From Roseiarcus sp963751165 (GTDB lineage: Bacteria > Pseudomonadota > Alphaproteobacteria > Rhizobiales > Beijerinckiaceae): 64,000 nt of DNA. Under the pieces are notes generated by a model, which searched no databases, was not told where the DNA came from, and saw only the letters and a list, made by a program, of their open reading frames with translations. A program made the translations under genes and the position numbers. Numbering within the stretch: the first letter of the stretch is position 1; each line of letters starts with the position of its first letter. Below, one piece after another: positions 16,988-26,832 of the stretch. The stretch is taken from positions 186,001-250,000 of the forward strand of contig CAVVTP010000019.1 of NCBI GenBank assembly GCA_963751165.1, read 5' to 3'.

Positions 16988-18034
16988 TCAGTTCGCGTAG
17001 ACCGGCTTGCCGTCGGGGCCCTTGATCTGCCCCGCCCAGGTCTTTTCGATTTGAGCGATGACCGACGCTGGCAACGGCACATAGTCGAGCGCTTCGGCGG
17101 CCTTGGTTCCATTCTTATAGGCCCAGTCGAAGAACTTGAGGGCCTCGGCCGAGGCGGTCGGATCCACGGGCTGCTTATACATCAGGATGAACGTCGCGCC
17201 GGCGATGGGCCAGGTGTCCGCGCCCGGCTGGTCCGTCAGAATGACATAATACTGATCCGAGTGCGCCCAGTCGGCGTTGCCTGCCGCCGCCTGGAACGAA
17301 GCGGAGTTCGGTGAAACGGCCTTGCCGTCCTTATTGATCATCTTGACGGACGCCATTTTGTTCTCGAGCGCGTAGGCGTATTCGACGTAGCCGATCGAGC
17401 CCTTCGTCTGGGTCACGTTGTTCGAAACGCCCTCGTTGCCTTTGGCGCCAATGCCGACCGGCCATTCAACCGAAGTGCTGGCGCCGACGTCGGATTTCCA
17501 TTGTGGACTCACTTTGGACAGATAGTTGGTGAAGATGAACGTCGTCCCCGAGCCGTCGGAACGATGCACGACGACGATCGCGCTCGAAGGAAGCTTGACG
17601 TCCGGATTGAGCTTCTTGATCGCCGGATCGTCCCACTTGGTGATCTTACCCAGGAAGATATTGGCGAGTGTGGGCCCGTCGAGCGTCAGACCGTTCGGGC
17701 CGATCCCATCGAGATTGACGACCGGCACGTCGCCCCCGACCACCGTCGGGAATTGAACCAAGCCTGCGGCAGTCAACTGTTTGGGTTCGAGCGGCATGTC
17801 CGACGCGCCGAAGGTGACGGTCTTGTTCTTGATTTGCTGGATGCCGCCGCCCGAGCCGATCGACTGATAGTTGAGTTGAAACCCGGTCGCCTTATTGTAC
17901 ATCTGGGCCCATTTCGCGTAAATCGGATAGGGGAAGGTCGCGCCGGCGCCTGAAACGGTCGCGGCGTAGGCGTAGGTGACGGACGCCGCGCAAACGGCGA
18001 ACGCGGTTGCGCGAACCAAACGGATGAATGTCAT
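16988..18034 (-). CDS. pstS: Periplasmic phosphate-binding protein PstS
   Basis: This 348-residue protein has a signal peptide (MTFIRLVRATAFAVCAASVT, cleavage near AYA). Phosphate-site blocks are visible: SGAGATFPYPIYAKW, YQSIGSGGGIQQI, TFGASDMPL, and VVVHRSDGSGTTFIFTNYL. It delivers phosphate to PstCA. It is the first gene of pstSCAB-phoUB. A triple Pho box lies about 90-120 bases upstream, so PhoB should activate it under phosphate limitation. Confidence 0.95.
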   Translation of the reverse strand: MTFIRLVRATAFAVCAASVTYAYAATVSGAGATFPYPIYAKWAQMYNKATGFQLNYQSIGSGGGIQQIKNKTVTFGASDMPLEPKQLTAAGLVQFPTVVGGDVPVVNLDGIGPNGLTLDGPTLANIFLGKITKWDDPAIKKLNPDVKLPSSAIVVVHRSDGSGTTFIFTNYLSKVSPQWKSDVGASTSVEWPVGIGAKGNEGVSNNVTQTKGSIGYVEYAYALENKMASVKMINKDGKAVSPNSASFQAAAGNADWAHSDQYYVILTDQPGADTWPIAGATFILMYKQPVDPTASAEALKFFDWAYKNGTKAAEALDYVPLPASVIAQIEKTWAGQIKGPDGKPVYAN

Positions 18035-18098
18035 AGGACGCCTCTCTCTTTCGCTTGGGAGATGTCTGGAGCAGGCAAGGTCTGGCTCCCATGAGGCG

Positions 18099-18154
18099 CT
18101 TATAGGCTCGCCGCATATGGCGAATACGACGGTGCGATGACAGTTTCACGACAC
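18099..18154 (-). promoter_or_regulatory. Pho box promoter of pstS
   Basis: On the minus strand three 7-base direct repeats with exact 4-base spacers are read as GTGTCGT (18154-18148), CTGTCAT (18143-18137) and CCGTCGT (18132-18126). The middle one is a perfect PhoB half-site. An 11-base period is what PhoB dimers need. A TATAAG -10-like element lies at 18104-18099. This supports phosphate control of pstSCAB-phoUB. Confidence 0.75.
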
Positions 18155-18557
18155 CATTCTCTTCAGCGGAACACGCCGAAAATCGCGTCAAAGCTCACCC
18201 GCGCCGACAGCCTCCATGACTATGAGCGCCGCCGCAGCCAATGCCGGCGATTTTGGCGTCGTCGGTAGGCCGTCGGTCGATGTTGAGGCGGTTAATTTTA
18301 TCTAGCGCCCCGATCGTCTCGCGCGCTCTCGGCGCACCGATAATAACGTGATAGTTATGTCTAATATCCTCACGGAATGACAGCCAAACGGCGGGATTTC
18401 ATGGGCGACGCTAAACGGGGTCGCAACCTGCTGGAATCGTTGGGGGCTGACCTTAAATCGGCGCTAAAACGCGATAGGGCAGAAAATGGATGCCGCGGAA
18501 CCCGTCGCCGCCGGTGGGCGGCGGGCCTGGATTTCGCCTACGGCGCAGTGCGGCACA
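18155..18557 (-). other. Intergenic region between plsC and the pstS promoter
   Basis: No convincing gene was found in these 400 bases. Short open frames lack ribosome sites and family-like sequence. In many alphaproteobacteria the phoR kinase precedes pstS, but no phoR remnant was recognised here. A small inverted repeat ATAAC-GTGATA-GTTAT lies near 18347. Confidence 0.5.
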
Positions 18558-19388
18558 TCAGAGCTGCTGGTGGGACGCTTGGTCGCAATTTGCGCCTTCC
18601 GCGATGACCGCCGCAAGAGAGGGATCGCGCGCAATGGCTTCCGAACTGAGACGTGCGCAGGCCGCTTCTATCTCCTCTTGCAAGAGAGCGGCAAACCTAT
18701 CTCGATCGAGGCCGGGTGCAATCGGAGGCAGATACTCGATAACAGCGGTCCCAGGTCGACGTATGAACCCTCTTCGTCTCCAGAAGAGGCCTGTATTCAC
18801 TGCGACCGGCAGGCACGGCGCGCCCGTCTCGGCGTAGATGGCGGCGACGCCTTGCTTGTATCTCGGCGGCGCACCAGGCGGACGTCGGGTGCCTTCTGGA
18901 TAAATGAAGATCTGTCGGCCGGCGGCAAGAACCGGATTCGCGGCGGCGGCGATCTGCTGCAACGCTTGCCTGCCCCGGGCCCGGTCAATTGCGATCTGTT
19001 TCGAGACGATGAGATAGAGGCCAAACAGCGGGACATAGGTCAGCTGCCGTTTAAGGATAATGGCGAAATCGGGGGCGTATTTGAGAAGGGCGAAAGTCTC
19101 GAGAAAGGACTGATGCTTGGCTGCGATGAGAACCCCACCATGTGGGATGTTCTCGACGCCGCGGTATTCCACCTTGAGCCCACAAACATGCTCGAGAAGC
19201 CAGACCGAAACCGCCCGCCAGACCGAGGCAAGCGCAAATACTCCTCTCCGGCCGCCAAAAATCATCGGTAGACCGACGATCATCAACACGACGAGTGTTG
19301 CGTAAAAAAGAAGGTTGAACGCCACTGACCGAGCGGCGACCATTGCCGATGCGGGTGGTTCGAAGCGAGGGAGGGAGTTTGTCGTCAT
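18558..19388 (-). CDS. plsC: 1-acyl-sn-glycerol-3-phosphate acyltransferase
   Basis: This 276-residue membrane-associated acyltransferase makes phosphatidic acid from lysophosphatidic acid. After two N-terminal hydrophobic stretches come the active-site block AAKHQSFLETFALL and the substrate block FIYPEGTRRPPG. The catalytic motif reads H-x4-E instead of the textbook H-x4-D. From memory this occurs in related proteobacterial enzymes. The ATG at 19388 overlaps the ftsX stop (ATGA), which decides the start. A longer upstream frame would lie inside ftsX. It is the last gene of ftsE-ftsX-plsC. Confidence 0.88.
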   Translation of the reverse strand: MTTNSLPRFEPPASAMVAARSVAFNLLFYATLVVLMIVGLPMIFGGRRGVFALASVWRAVSVWLLEHVCGLKVEYRGVENIPHGGVLIAAKHQSFLETFALLKYAPDFAIILKRQLTYVPLFGLYLIVSKQIAIDRARGRQALQQIAAAANPVLAAGRQIFIYPEGTRRPPGAPPRYKQGVAAIYAETGAPCLPVAVNTGLFWRRRGFIRRPGTAVIEYLPPIAPGLDRDRFAALLQEEIEAACARLSSEAIARDPSLAAVIAEGANCDQASHQQL

Positions 19389-20335
19389 TGGAGGCCACGT
19401 AGATGACGAAAGACGATGGCTCGAGAGACGAGGCCGGTGAGCACCGTTACGACCGCGCCGATGACGACTAATGCAGCATACCCGCTCGGGGTGAGCGCGA
19501 AAGCCCCGAACATGGCGGTGATCTGAGCTCCACCTGTGGAGTCCGCCAACCACCGCGAAAGGATGGCCGCGGCGAGGAAGAACACCACGGCCAACGCCCC
19601 ACCCGTGAGGGCTCCCCGAAAGCCGACATTGCGAAAGTGGGTTTCGAACTCCCCGGCGATGAATTTGTCCGAAGCTCCGACGAAATGGAGCACCTCGATA
19701 ATCTCACGATTCGCCGCAACCGCGCCACGGGTCGCAAAGCCGATGGCTATCGCCATCGCCACGTTCATGAGGGCGAAGAGGGCAATTGCAATGACGACCA
19801 CGGCGTCGGCCATCGTCCCGATACGGGCCGCCCACGTCCGCCGATCGCTAAGAATGGCTTGCGGAGCGAAGGGGGCCAGAGCGGCGCGGAGCCCGGCGAG
19901 ATCGTTCTCCGCGCCGCCCTCCATGTCGACGACGACAATCCGCGGAATGGGCAGCGCGCTTAGATCGAGTCCGTCACCCAGCCAAGGCTGCAGTAGTTTT
20001 TCCGAATCGGCGGCCGAATACGCGTAGACATGTTTGACTCCAGGCGCTTGCGTTGCAGCCGACACGACTTTGGCGACGAGGCCTTCGACGTCAATCCCAG
20101 CGCCGGGCTTCACCTGGATCGTGACTTCCCGCAGAACGTCAAATCGCCAGCCCTGCGTCGCATGCGTCAAGAGCAACGCGCCGCCGGCGGTGAGACACGC
20201 CAGGAAGGTCATGATGGCGATGACGACGGCCAACGCGCGCCCCGCGATCGACTCCCGCGGAATGAGGGGCATGCGTCGGTTCAGAGCCGCTTGCGGCGCA
20301 ACGGCGAGCCGCCGGTCGTGCACCACCTCCTTCAT
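19385..20335 (-). CDS. ftsX: Cell division permease-like protein FtsX
   Basis: This 316-residue protein has four membrane segments, one near residue 40 and three in the C-terminal half. A periplasmic domain lies between the first two. FtsX with FtsE regulates peptidoglycan hydrolases during division. The C-terminal FtsX/MacB core (REIIEVLHFVGASDKFIAGEF) is clear. The gene overlaps ftsE and plsC by ATGA on both sides, so all three are translationally coupled. The N-terminal 20 residues are basic and variable, and a start at an internal Met is possible. Confidence 0.9.
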   Translation of the reverse strand: MKEVVHDRRLAVAPQAALNRRMPLIPRESIAGRALAVVIAIMTFLACLTAGGALLLTHATQGWRFDVLREVTIQVKPGAGIDVEGLVAKVVSAATQAPGVKHVYAYSAADSEKLLQPWLGDGLDLSALPIPRIVVVDMEGGAENDLAGLRAALAPFAPQAILSDRRTWAARIGTMADAVVVIAIALFALMNVAMAIAIGFATRGAVAANREIIEVLHFVGASDKFIAGEFETHFRNVGFRGALTGGALAVVFFLAAAILSRWLADSTGGAQITAMFGAFALTPSGYAALVVIGAVVTVLTGLVSRAIVFRHLRGLQ

Positions 20336-21006
20336 ATCGAAGCGCCGTCGAACGTCACGACTCTTCCATCTCCAACAACGAGACGACGAGCGAAACTGAA
20401 CTGATCCATGAGTGGCAGGTCGTGGGTTGCAATGACGACCGCTGTTCCGAGCCGATGCAGTTCAATGAAGAGCCGCAGAAGTCGACGCGCGAGCCCGGGA
20501 TCGACGTTTCCGGTCGGCTCATCGGCGAGAAGCAGTTCAGGGCGCACAATGAGCGCCCGCGCGATCGCGGCCCGCTGCTTTTCGCCGCCGGATAGGAGAA
20601 CCGGCGACGCGTTGATGCGATCGCCGAGTCCGACCCAGCGCAACAACTCAATGACCTCAGCCCGGTAATTCGATTCCACCCGACCCAATGCGCGAAGCGG
20701 AAGCGCGACATTCTCATAAGTCGTGAGATGGTCGAGCAAACGGAAATCCTGGAAAACGACACCGATGCGTCTGCGCAGCGCCGTGACCTGATCCTTGCTC
20801 AAGGCCGCAGCATTCCGCCCGAAGATATGTATCGTTCCCCGAGTGGGCCGCAGCGACAGCAGCATCAGTCTCAGAAGGGTGGTCTTGCCGGCGCCAGAGG
20901 GACCAGTCACAAACTGAAAGCTTTGCGGCGCAATGGAGAAATTGAGGTCGCTGACGACCTCCGGACCCATTCCATAGCGCAAACCCACGTTTTCAAAGCG
21001 TAGCAC
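20332..21006 (-). CDS. ftsE: Cell division ATPase FtsE
   Basis: This 224-residue ABC ATPase pairs with FtsX. It has Walker A VTGPSGAGKTTLLRLM, a Q-loop in IGVVFQDFRLLDHLT, signature LLSGGEKQRAAIARAL, Walker B LLLADEPTGNVDP and the H-loop VVIATHD. The length is typical. It is the first gene of the ftsE-ftsX-plsC unit and is divergent from the aminopeptidase gene, with a shared upstream region of about 275 bases. Confidence 0.93.
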   Translation of the reverse strand: MLRFENVGLRYGMGPEVVSDLNFSIAPQSFQFVTGPSGAGKTTLLRLMLLSLRPTRGTIHIFGRNAAALSKDQVTALRRRIGVVFQDFRLLDHLTTYENVALPLRALGRVESNYRAEVIELLRWVGLGDRINASPVLLSGGEKQRAAIARALIVRPELLLADEPTGNVDPGLARRLLRLFIELHRLGTAVVIATHDLPLMDQFSFARRLVVGDGRVVTFDGASI

Positions 21007-21281
21007 CGCAATCCCCGGACGATAGCGGAGTGGTACCCGGTTCGCGCGGCTTTAACCAGATTCCTGTCCAAGCGCCAGAAACGTCTGACCGCAACAGGGC
21101 AGCGTATCGGCGCTTGCGGGCTGCCAGGATTGTGGGCAAGCTTTGCGCTGACGAGCGGGGAGCGCACGCGTTTCAATGCGGCGCGCCGCGACGTCCATAA
21201 TCTGCAAGAGTTCACCGGCGCGCGGTCGGTGTGCGACGCGTCCCGACCCTACAGCCGCGCGGGATATTGGAGCACTTTTCC

Positions 21282-23114
21282 GTGTCTGAAAGCCGATTTC
21301 AGTCTTTTGCCGACATGGGAGGCGGAGAGAAACGGGACGAACGCTTGGCCGAACTGCGCCGAGAGCTCGAAGACCTCTCCGTACAAGGATTTATCGTTCC
21401 TCGGGCGGACGAGCATCAGAATGAGTACGTTCCGGCCAACGCCGAGCGCTTGCTCTGGCTGACGGGCTTCAGTGGATCGGCGGGAATCGCCGTCGTACTG
21501 AAAGACAAAGCGGCGTTTTTTGTCGACGGACGCTATACAGAGCAAGCAAACTTGCAGGTGGATGCATCCCTGTTCGAACTGCGGCATGCAATAGAAGATC
21601 CGCCGATCGAGTGGATCGGCCGACACCTTCATCCAGGCGACAGACTTGGCTACGACCCGCGCCTTCACACACCGGGCTCGGCGGCGCGGTTCGACTTGGC
21701 ATGCCGAAAGGCGCAGGCACAACTGATCGCCCTGGACGCCAATCCAATTGATACGATCTGGAGGGATCGTCCAGGCCCTCCGCTGGCCGCCATCACGCAC
21801 CATAAGGCGCGGTTTGCTGGAGAAAGCGCCGCCGCCAAGGTCGAACGTGTGCAAAGGGCTCTGGCCAGCGTTGACGGGTTGCTTGTAACCGACCCGCACA
21901 ATCTTGCGTGGCTATTCAATATTCGCGGCGGCGACGTGTTTCATACGCCGCTCCCCCTCGGATATGCCTACGTTCGAGCCGAGGGCCGTCCGGTCCTGTT
22001 TCTCGACTCGCGAAAGCTTTCGGACGCAGTCCGCGAGAGTCTCGGCGAACTCGCGGAACGGCTTGAGCCTGACGACCTTGAACCGTTCGTCGGTCGGCTC
22101 GGCCAAGATGGCGCTCACGTGCTTTTCGACGCCGATACAGCGCAGGCCTCTCTCACCAAGGCCCTAGAGACGGCGGGTGGCAAGGCGGAGGTGGGCAAGG
22201 ACCCTGTCTCGTTAATGAAAGCCATAAAGAACAAGGCCGAGTTGGCTGGAGCCAGGGCCGCGCATCAACGCGACGGGGCCGCGATCACGCGGTTCCTTGC
22301 CTGGTTCGACACGGAAGCACCTCGCGGGAAGCTTACGGAAATCGATGCGGTCAATGCGCTGGAGGCCTTTCGCCGCTCGACGGGCACGCTCAAAGATAAT
22401 TCCTTTCCGACGATCTCCGCGGCCGGACCGAATTCCGCCTTACCGCACTACCGCGTCACCCTCTCCTCCAACTCGAGGATAAATCATGGGATATTCCTTA
22501 TCGACAGCGGCGGACAATATGAGGACGGCACGACTGACGTAACGCGGACGATCGGGGTAGGGCGTCAGACGCGCCTGATGCGGGATCGATTCACCCGCGT
22601 CCTGAAGGGTCACATTGCCATTGCAAGAGCGGTATTCCCCAAAGGGACCAACGGGGCGCAGATCGATGCCTTGGCCCGGCTCCCGCTTTGGAGGATCGGA
22701 TTGGATTTCGATCATGGCACAGGGCACGGTGTGGGCTCTTATCTTTCCGTCCACGAGGGGCCGCATCGAATCTCGAGGACAGCGGGAACGCCTCTCGCTC
22801 CAGGCATGATATTGTCAAACGAACCTGGTTGCTATCTGCCGGGGGAATTCGGCATCCGGATCGAAAATCTCGTCGTTGTCGAGCCACGAACAATCGTCAA
22901 CTCCGACAGGGAGATGCTTGGGTTTGAAACGCTTACGTTTGCGCCGATCGACTTGCGGCTGGTCGACATCCATTTGATGGATCCAGAGGAGATCAAGTGG
23001 CTCAATGATTATCACGTCCGCGTGCGCAAGACGTTGTGGCCTCTCCTCGACAGCGCAACACGGCGTTGGCTTGCACTGGCAACGCGTCGTTGCAAAGCAA
23101 AAAGCAAGCATTGA
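21282..23114 (+). CDS. pepP: Xaa-Pro aminopeptidase (M24B)
   Basis: This metallopeptidase of about 610 residues removes N-terminal residues preceding proline. It has two creatinase-like N-terminal domains and a C-terminal pita-bread domain. Metal ligands are visible: two Asp in IDSGGQYEDGTTDVTRT, His in FDHGTGHGVGSYLSVHEGP, Glu in LSNEPGCY and Glu in FGIRIENL. The GTG at 21282 was chosen because it has GGAG nine bases upstream and gives the family-like start MSESRFQSFAD. The frame is open further upstream to another GTG at 21231. The long three-domain form resembles eukaryotic-type aminopeptidase P1, common in Rhizobiales. Confidence 0.88.
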   Translation: MSESRFQSFADMGGGEKRDERLAELRRELEDLSVQGFIVPRADEHQNEYVPANAERLLWLTGFSGSAGIAVVLKDKAAFFVDGRYTEQANLQVDASLFELRHAIEDPPIEWIGRHLHPGDRLGYDPRLHTPGSAARFDLACRKAQAQLIALDANPIDTIWRDRPGPPLAAITHHKARFAGESAAAKVERVQRALASVDGLLVTDPHNLAWLFNIRGGDVFHTPLPLGYAYVRAEGRPVLFLDSRKLSDAVRESLGELAERLEPDDLEPFVGRLGQDGAHVLFDADTAQASLTKALETAGGKAEVGKDPVSLMKAIKNKAELAGARAAHQRDGAAITRFLAWFDTEAPRGKLTEIDAVNALEAFRRSTGTLKDNSFPTISAAGPNSALPHYRVTLSSNSRINHGIFLIDSGGQYEDGTTDVTRTIGVGRQTRLMRDRFTRVLKGHIAIARAVFPKGTNGAQIDALARLPLWRIGLDFDHGTGHGVGSYLSVHEGPHRISRTAGTPLAPGMILSNEPGCYLPGEFGIRIENLVVVEPRTIVNSDREMLGFETLTFAPIDLRLVDIHLMDPEEIKWLNDYHVRVRKTLWPLLDSATRRWLALATRRCKAKSKH

Positions 23115-23306
23115 CGCGGAATTTGTGATGTTCCGCCCTCGCCGAGTCTCGTTCCTGGATTGTGCTTTTGGCCTGCGAAAACTATAGTTCGACGCGTAGC
23201 TTTGTGATCGTGTTGCGGGAGCAATCGGCAGGGTGGGAATGGGTTCTTTACTTCGCTGCGAAAGCCACCGTGGTCGATTAAGGCTCGGGAATCGGATCGG
23301 CGCTTC

Positions 23307-24165
23307 GTGACGAGCCTCGACGCTCAAATTCTACGAGAATTCTACAGTTCCCAGCTTGGAGAACTGACGAGAAGACTTCGTGGGCAGAGTCCTTCGCTCG
23401 CGCTGGGAGAACACGACCCGTTTGACGGTCGCCGGGTTGGGATATGCATTGCCTTATCTGGATCGATTCCGCGACCGCACCGGCCGCTGCGTGGCCTTGA
23501 TGCCATCGCAACAAGGAGTTGTGATGTGGCCGGATCACGAAGAATGTGCATCGGCGCTTGTTTGGACTGACATGCTTCCGCTGCCGGACGCCTCCATTGA
23601 TCGTCTCCTCGTGGCGCACGCGCTCGAGACAGTCGAACGACCGGAGGCTCTTCTGGAAGAAGTGTGGCGCGTGACCGCGCCCGAGGGGCGCGTGATAGTG
23701 GTCATTCCCTCCCGACGCGGCATATGGGCCCGGGCCGATGGGACGCCTTTCGGCCAGGGCTCGCCCTACTCCAGAGGCCAATTGCGCGAACTGCTCAACC
23801 GCTCAATTCTCTCGCCGATTTTCTGGGGCGAGGCGCTGTATTTTCCTCCGATAGCGAAAAACTATGTCATTCGCTCCGCCCCCGCGATCGAGCGGATTGG
23901 GGCCGCTCTGAGCCTTCCATTTGCCGGTGTTCTCGTCGTGGAAGCGATTAAGCAAGTCCATCGCCCCATTGGGGCGCGCGCCATCGCCAGGAGGACACTA
24001 TCGCCATTGCGGCCCGCTTTGCCGGCACAACCTGTTCCCCATGCGGATTGCTCGAGGCTCGACGCCGACGCCGCTGGGCTTTCACTCCCGAATGCGGCCG
24101 CGGCGGGCGCCGTCGCGCGCTTCCCGCACGAGAGCGCGGCGACGGCCGCCTCGCGGGCGTCTTGA
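23307..24165 (+). CDS. Class I SAM-dependent methyltransferase, split by a frameshift
   Basis: The N-terminus (GTG start, TSLDAQILREFYSSQLGELTRRL) is in one frame and the body (VGRVLRSRWEN through VAGLGYALPYL) in the next. Deleting one C from cttcgtggg at about 23379 joins them. The SAM-binding glycine motif appears as VAGLGYALPY. A WTDMLPLPDASIDRLLVAHALE block is the usual motif II/post-motif of methyltransferase_11 proteins. In related genomes this gene sits beside a glyoxalase II gene. Here the neighbours are pepP and IS debris. The substrate is unknown. The last 60 residues are Ala-rich and poorly conserved. Confidence 0.75.
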
Positions 24166-24769
24166 CGCAAAGTTTTCACGGATAGATCATGGTCATTGTA
24201 ACGTTGATGATCGACGAAGCGGTTCCAAAAATGACGGCTCGACGCTTAAGCACCTAACCAGCGCTCGCGGACGCGCCGTTCGCTATAATTTTTTCGGACT
24301 CGAATCGTCGCTCGCCATGACGGGTCGGACGCCGCCGATCGGAAGGCTTCGGAAGGCTTCTGAAGTTTCCTCAGGCGTCCTAAATCCTTCCGAAAGCGAT
24401 CAATTTCTTTCCGACTTTTTCCCGACAATTTCATTAGGAAAATCTATAATTATCAGAGTCTTACAACAAAAGTTGCCCGCTGAACGGCTGAAAATTCCTG
24501 CGCAACTCCACACGGCGCGGTTCCGGCTCATAATCAACATCGTGGCATCGCCCTTCTTTCCATACGCGAGCCTAAGGGCTGCGAGGGGGCGATCCCCGCG
24601 CGAGGTCGGGGCGGGTTCGCGGGGGGCGGACAAGCAGGTTCTCCGTAGCGCCTCCAGAACATTTCATGAACGTACCTCGGAGCTCTTGTCAAGAGATTGT
24701 TCCCACGCACGGCTGCGGAGCCGCGGTGCCCGGACGTTCCTTAGCAGCGCCGGTACGGGTTCGCCTGCC
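24166..24769. other. Gene-free, partly AT-rich region before the IS remnants
   Basis: No supported gene was found. The stretch 24400-24480 is clearly richer in A and T than the surroundings. A perfect tandem 10-mer GGAAGGCTTC occurs twice at 24341-24360. Small open frames on the minus strand show no family resemblance. It may be old IS flanking sequence. Confidence 0.4.
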
Positions 24770-25236
24770 AACTCGATCTTGATCCTGCCAAACTCGTCAT
24801 TGTCCACGAGACAGGCGCTTCCGCCAATCACGCTCGAAGGCCGACGCTGCCGGCGCTGCCGGCGACTGCAAGCCGCCGTCCCGCACGGCCAAGATGATCA
24901 CCCTCGTCGCCGGTCTTGCGCCTTCGAGGGCTTGCGGCCTTCGAGGGCCTGCGATCGGCGGAGAAATGTCTCGTTCCCACCCTCTCGCCAGGCGATAGCG
25001 TCGTCATGGACAATTGCCTGCCCACAAGGGAGCGCGAATCCAGCGCCTCATCGATTAAAACAGGTCATAAATGTTAGATCTGCAGCCTGCAATCCGGGCA
25101 TGAACATAATCAAGAAGGTTTTTCCACGCAGAGGGCCACCGCGCCCGCCTGATGAGGGCGTTCGACGCCGGCGCTCACATTTTCAGACCCGCCGAATGAA
25201 CAAACTTTTTCGCCGCCTGCCGTATGATACTACTTG
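24770..25236 (+). pseudogene. Degenerate IS630-family transposase
   Basis: Pieces of an IS630 DDE domain are readable in order but in three frames. DPAKLVIVHETGASANHARR matches the usual DETGAS block with the first catalytic Asp replaced by His. RRLQAAVPHGQ comes next, then KMITLVAGL, then KCLVPTLSPGDSVVMDN. AHKGARIQRLID follows, and finally GMNIIKKVF and RLMRAFDAGAHIFRPAE. Several shifts, losses and the Asp-to-His change show it is dead. It points rightward and ends a few tens of bases from a second IS630 tail on the other strand. Confidence 0.8.
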
Positions 25237-25261
25237 ATCGGAGCTCTAGAGCGGTTTCCGA

Positions 25262-25534
25262 TCAATCCGTATCATATCCGCAGGCCTTGAAGTAATTGGC
25301 GCATTCGGCGGGTTTGAAAATTTCGGCGCAGGCGTCGAGGGCGTTCATCAGGCCTGAGACGGTGCGCTCGGCAATCTTGCGCAGGAAGGCTTTCAGCTTG
25401 GAATAGGCTTTTTCGATGGGGTTCATGTCGGGGCTGTAGGGCGGCAAATATCGTAACTCGGCTCCAGCGGCCTCGATGAGTTTCTCGACCCTTGGCCCCT
25501 TGTGGCTCGACAGATTGTCCATGACGACGAGGTC
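25262..25534 (-). pseudogene. C-terminal fragment of an IS630-family transposase
   Basis: VVMDNLSSHKGPRVEKLIEA, then LRYLPPYSPDMNPIEKAYSKL and ECANYFKACGYDTD, form the second half of an IS630 DDE domain with catalytic D and E preserved. The first half is absent. The frame continues upstream without a break into an IS1380 transposase, giving an in-frame chimera of 151 residues (25262-25717). The junction falls at a shared GAC codon at 25532-25534. Confidence 0.8.
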
Positions 25535-26584
25535 GCAATAGACCTTCTCGTAGAGACGCGGGGGGACGGACTTTTTTCGGCTGAGCGAAGTGACGACGAA
25601 GCGCGGGTTGGCCTCGCCTTGCGTCCATTCCGCCTTGGCGAAGACCCGGCGCTCGCGCGACCAACGGCCCAGCGCGGTCCACGAGAACTCCTTAAAACGG
25701 CCACCGGCTTTCCGCATCGCCGCCGCGCAGCCTTGGCCGCGGCCAACCGCGCTCGATCATCGCGGCGAGACGTCCGTTTTGCGCGCCAGATCGAACAGAT
25801 GGAACGCCCCGGTTGTCATCGACCAGGAAAACGACGCTTCGCGGGCGAAGTCGGAATCGGCGCGCAGCAAGGTGCGAGTGTGCGGCCAGCGAGCGCTGAG
25901 CTGCTTCACGATGCGGGCGATCTGCTCCACCGCCTCGGCGGAAGCGTCGATGTCGTTTTTGTGCATCTTCGCCGCCAGGAGATGGCGGCCGAAGAACACG
26001 TAAAGCGGCAGATAACGATAGCAGACGTAATAGCCGTGGAAGAACCGGCCCTCCTGATTTCCTACAGCGGGACATCGGTGGCGTCGAGACCGAGAGATAA
26101 TCGCTTCGGCGGGCGGCGATGCGCCTCGATGAACGGGTCGACCGGCAGCCGCTCGATCATCGCCGCATCGTGGCTGATCTTGTGATAGCGGGTCGGCAGC
26201 GGCCGGCTGAGCTCGAGCCGGTTCAGCGTCGACTTGCCCGGAACCGCAGCGCAATCCTCGCGCCGCGCTTCCAGCTTGCCGGCGAGGATCGCCATCACCG
26301 GGTCATGGCGCAGGTGATCGTGATCGTTGAGGTCCTCATAGCCGAGCGCCAGTCCGAACAGCCGCTGGCCGATCAGCGTCTTGACCTCGTGCTCGATAAG
26401 GTCTTGGCGGCGCGCATCGCGGAGCAGGCGGCGAACCGTTCGATGAGACCGACGCCCGGTCGGTTGAGCCAAGCAGCGTCGCGCCGGCTTGCGAGGAGAT
26501 GCTTCCGCCGTCGAAAGCAGCCATCACCCGCCGTCCTTCAACCGGTTCAAATTCAAACAAATCCGGGATACAGTCTGTTTGCAT
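25535..26584 (-). pseudogene. Decayed IS1380-family transposase, C-terminus missing
   Basis: The protein starts MQTDCIPDLFEFEPVEGRRV at 26584. It is then read in several frames: DLIEHEVKTLIGQRLFGLALGYEDLNDHDHLRHDP, LSLGLDATDVPL, HGYYVCYRYLPLYVFFGRHLLAAKM, LLRADSDFAREASFSW, and RRVFAKAEWTQGEANPRFVVTSL. These are characteristic IS1380 blocks. At least three frameshifts separate them, and DATDDPL has become DATDVPL. The final 90-100 residues are replaced by an IS630 fragment. It cannot be active. It lies directly upstream of the pilus locus. Confidence 0.82.
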
Positions 26585-26832
26585 CGAGGCACCGCGCGAG
26601 TCAAGCTAAGCTGTTGCTGCACAAACATACTTTCGCTGATTCGCGGCCTCGATGCACTACTGTTTGTAGAAGACCGGGCTAGCCCTTTTCCACGAACTAT
26701 TAGCAGTCCTCGCGCTCAAAACGGGGCCGTGAATAATTCCGCCGAATTTGTTCACAATGGCTGGACTTACGCACGGGCAACCATGCTGATGTCGACCTTG
26801 TCGCTTGTTTGCGAACTAGGCAGTAGAGCTTG

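Noticed and set aside
20412..20430. Sigma54-like promoter TGGCAGG...TTGCA
   Set aside because: The spacing is wrong and it lies inside ftsE coding sequence.
24341..24360. Tandem GGAAGGCTTC repeat as a CRISPR or satellite seed
   Set aside because: Only two copies without spacers. It is probably chance or slippage.
24400..24633. Small minus-strand frame of 77 codons
   Set aside because: No ribosome site, no family resemblance, and unusual composition. It lies in IS-flanking debris.
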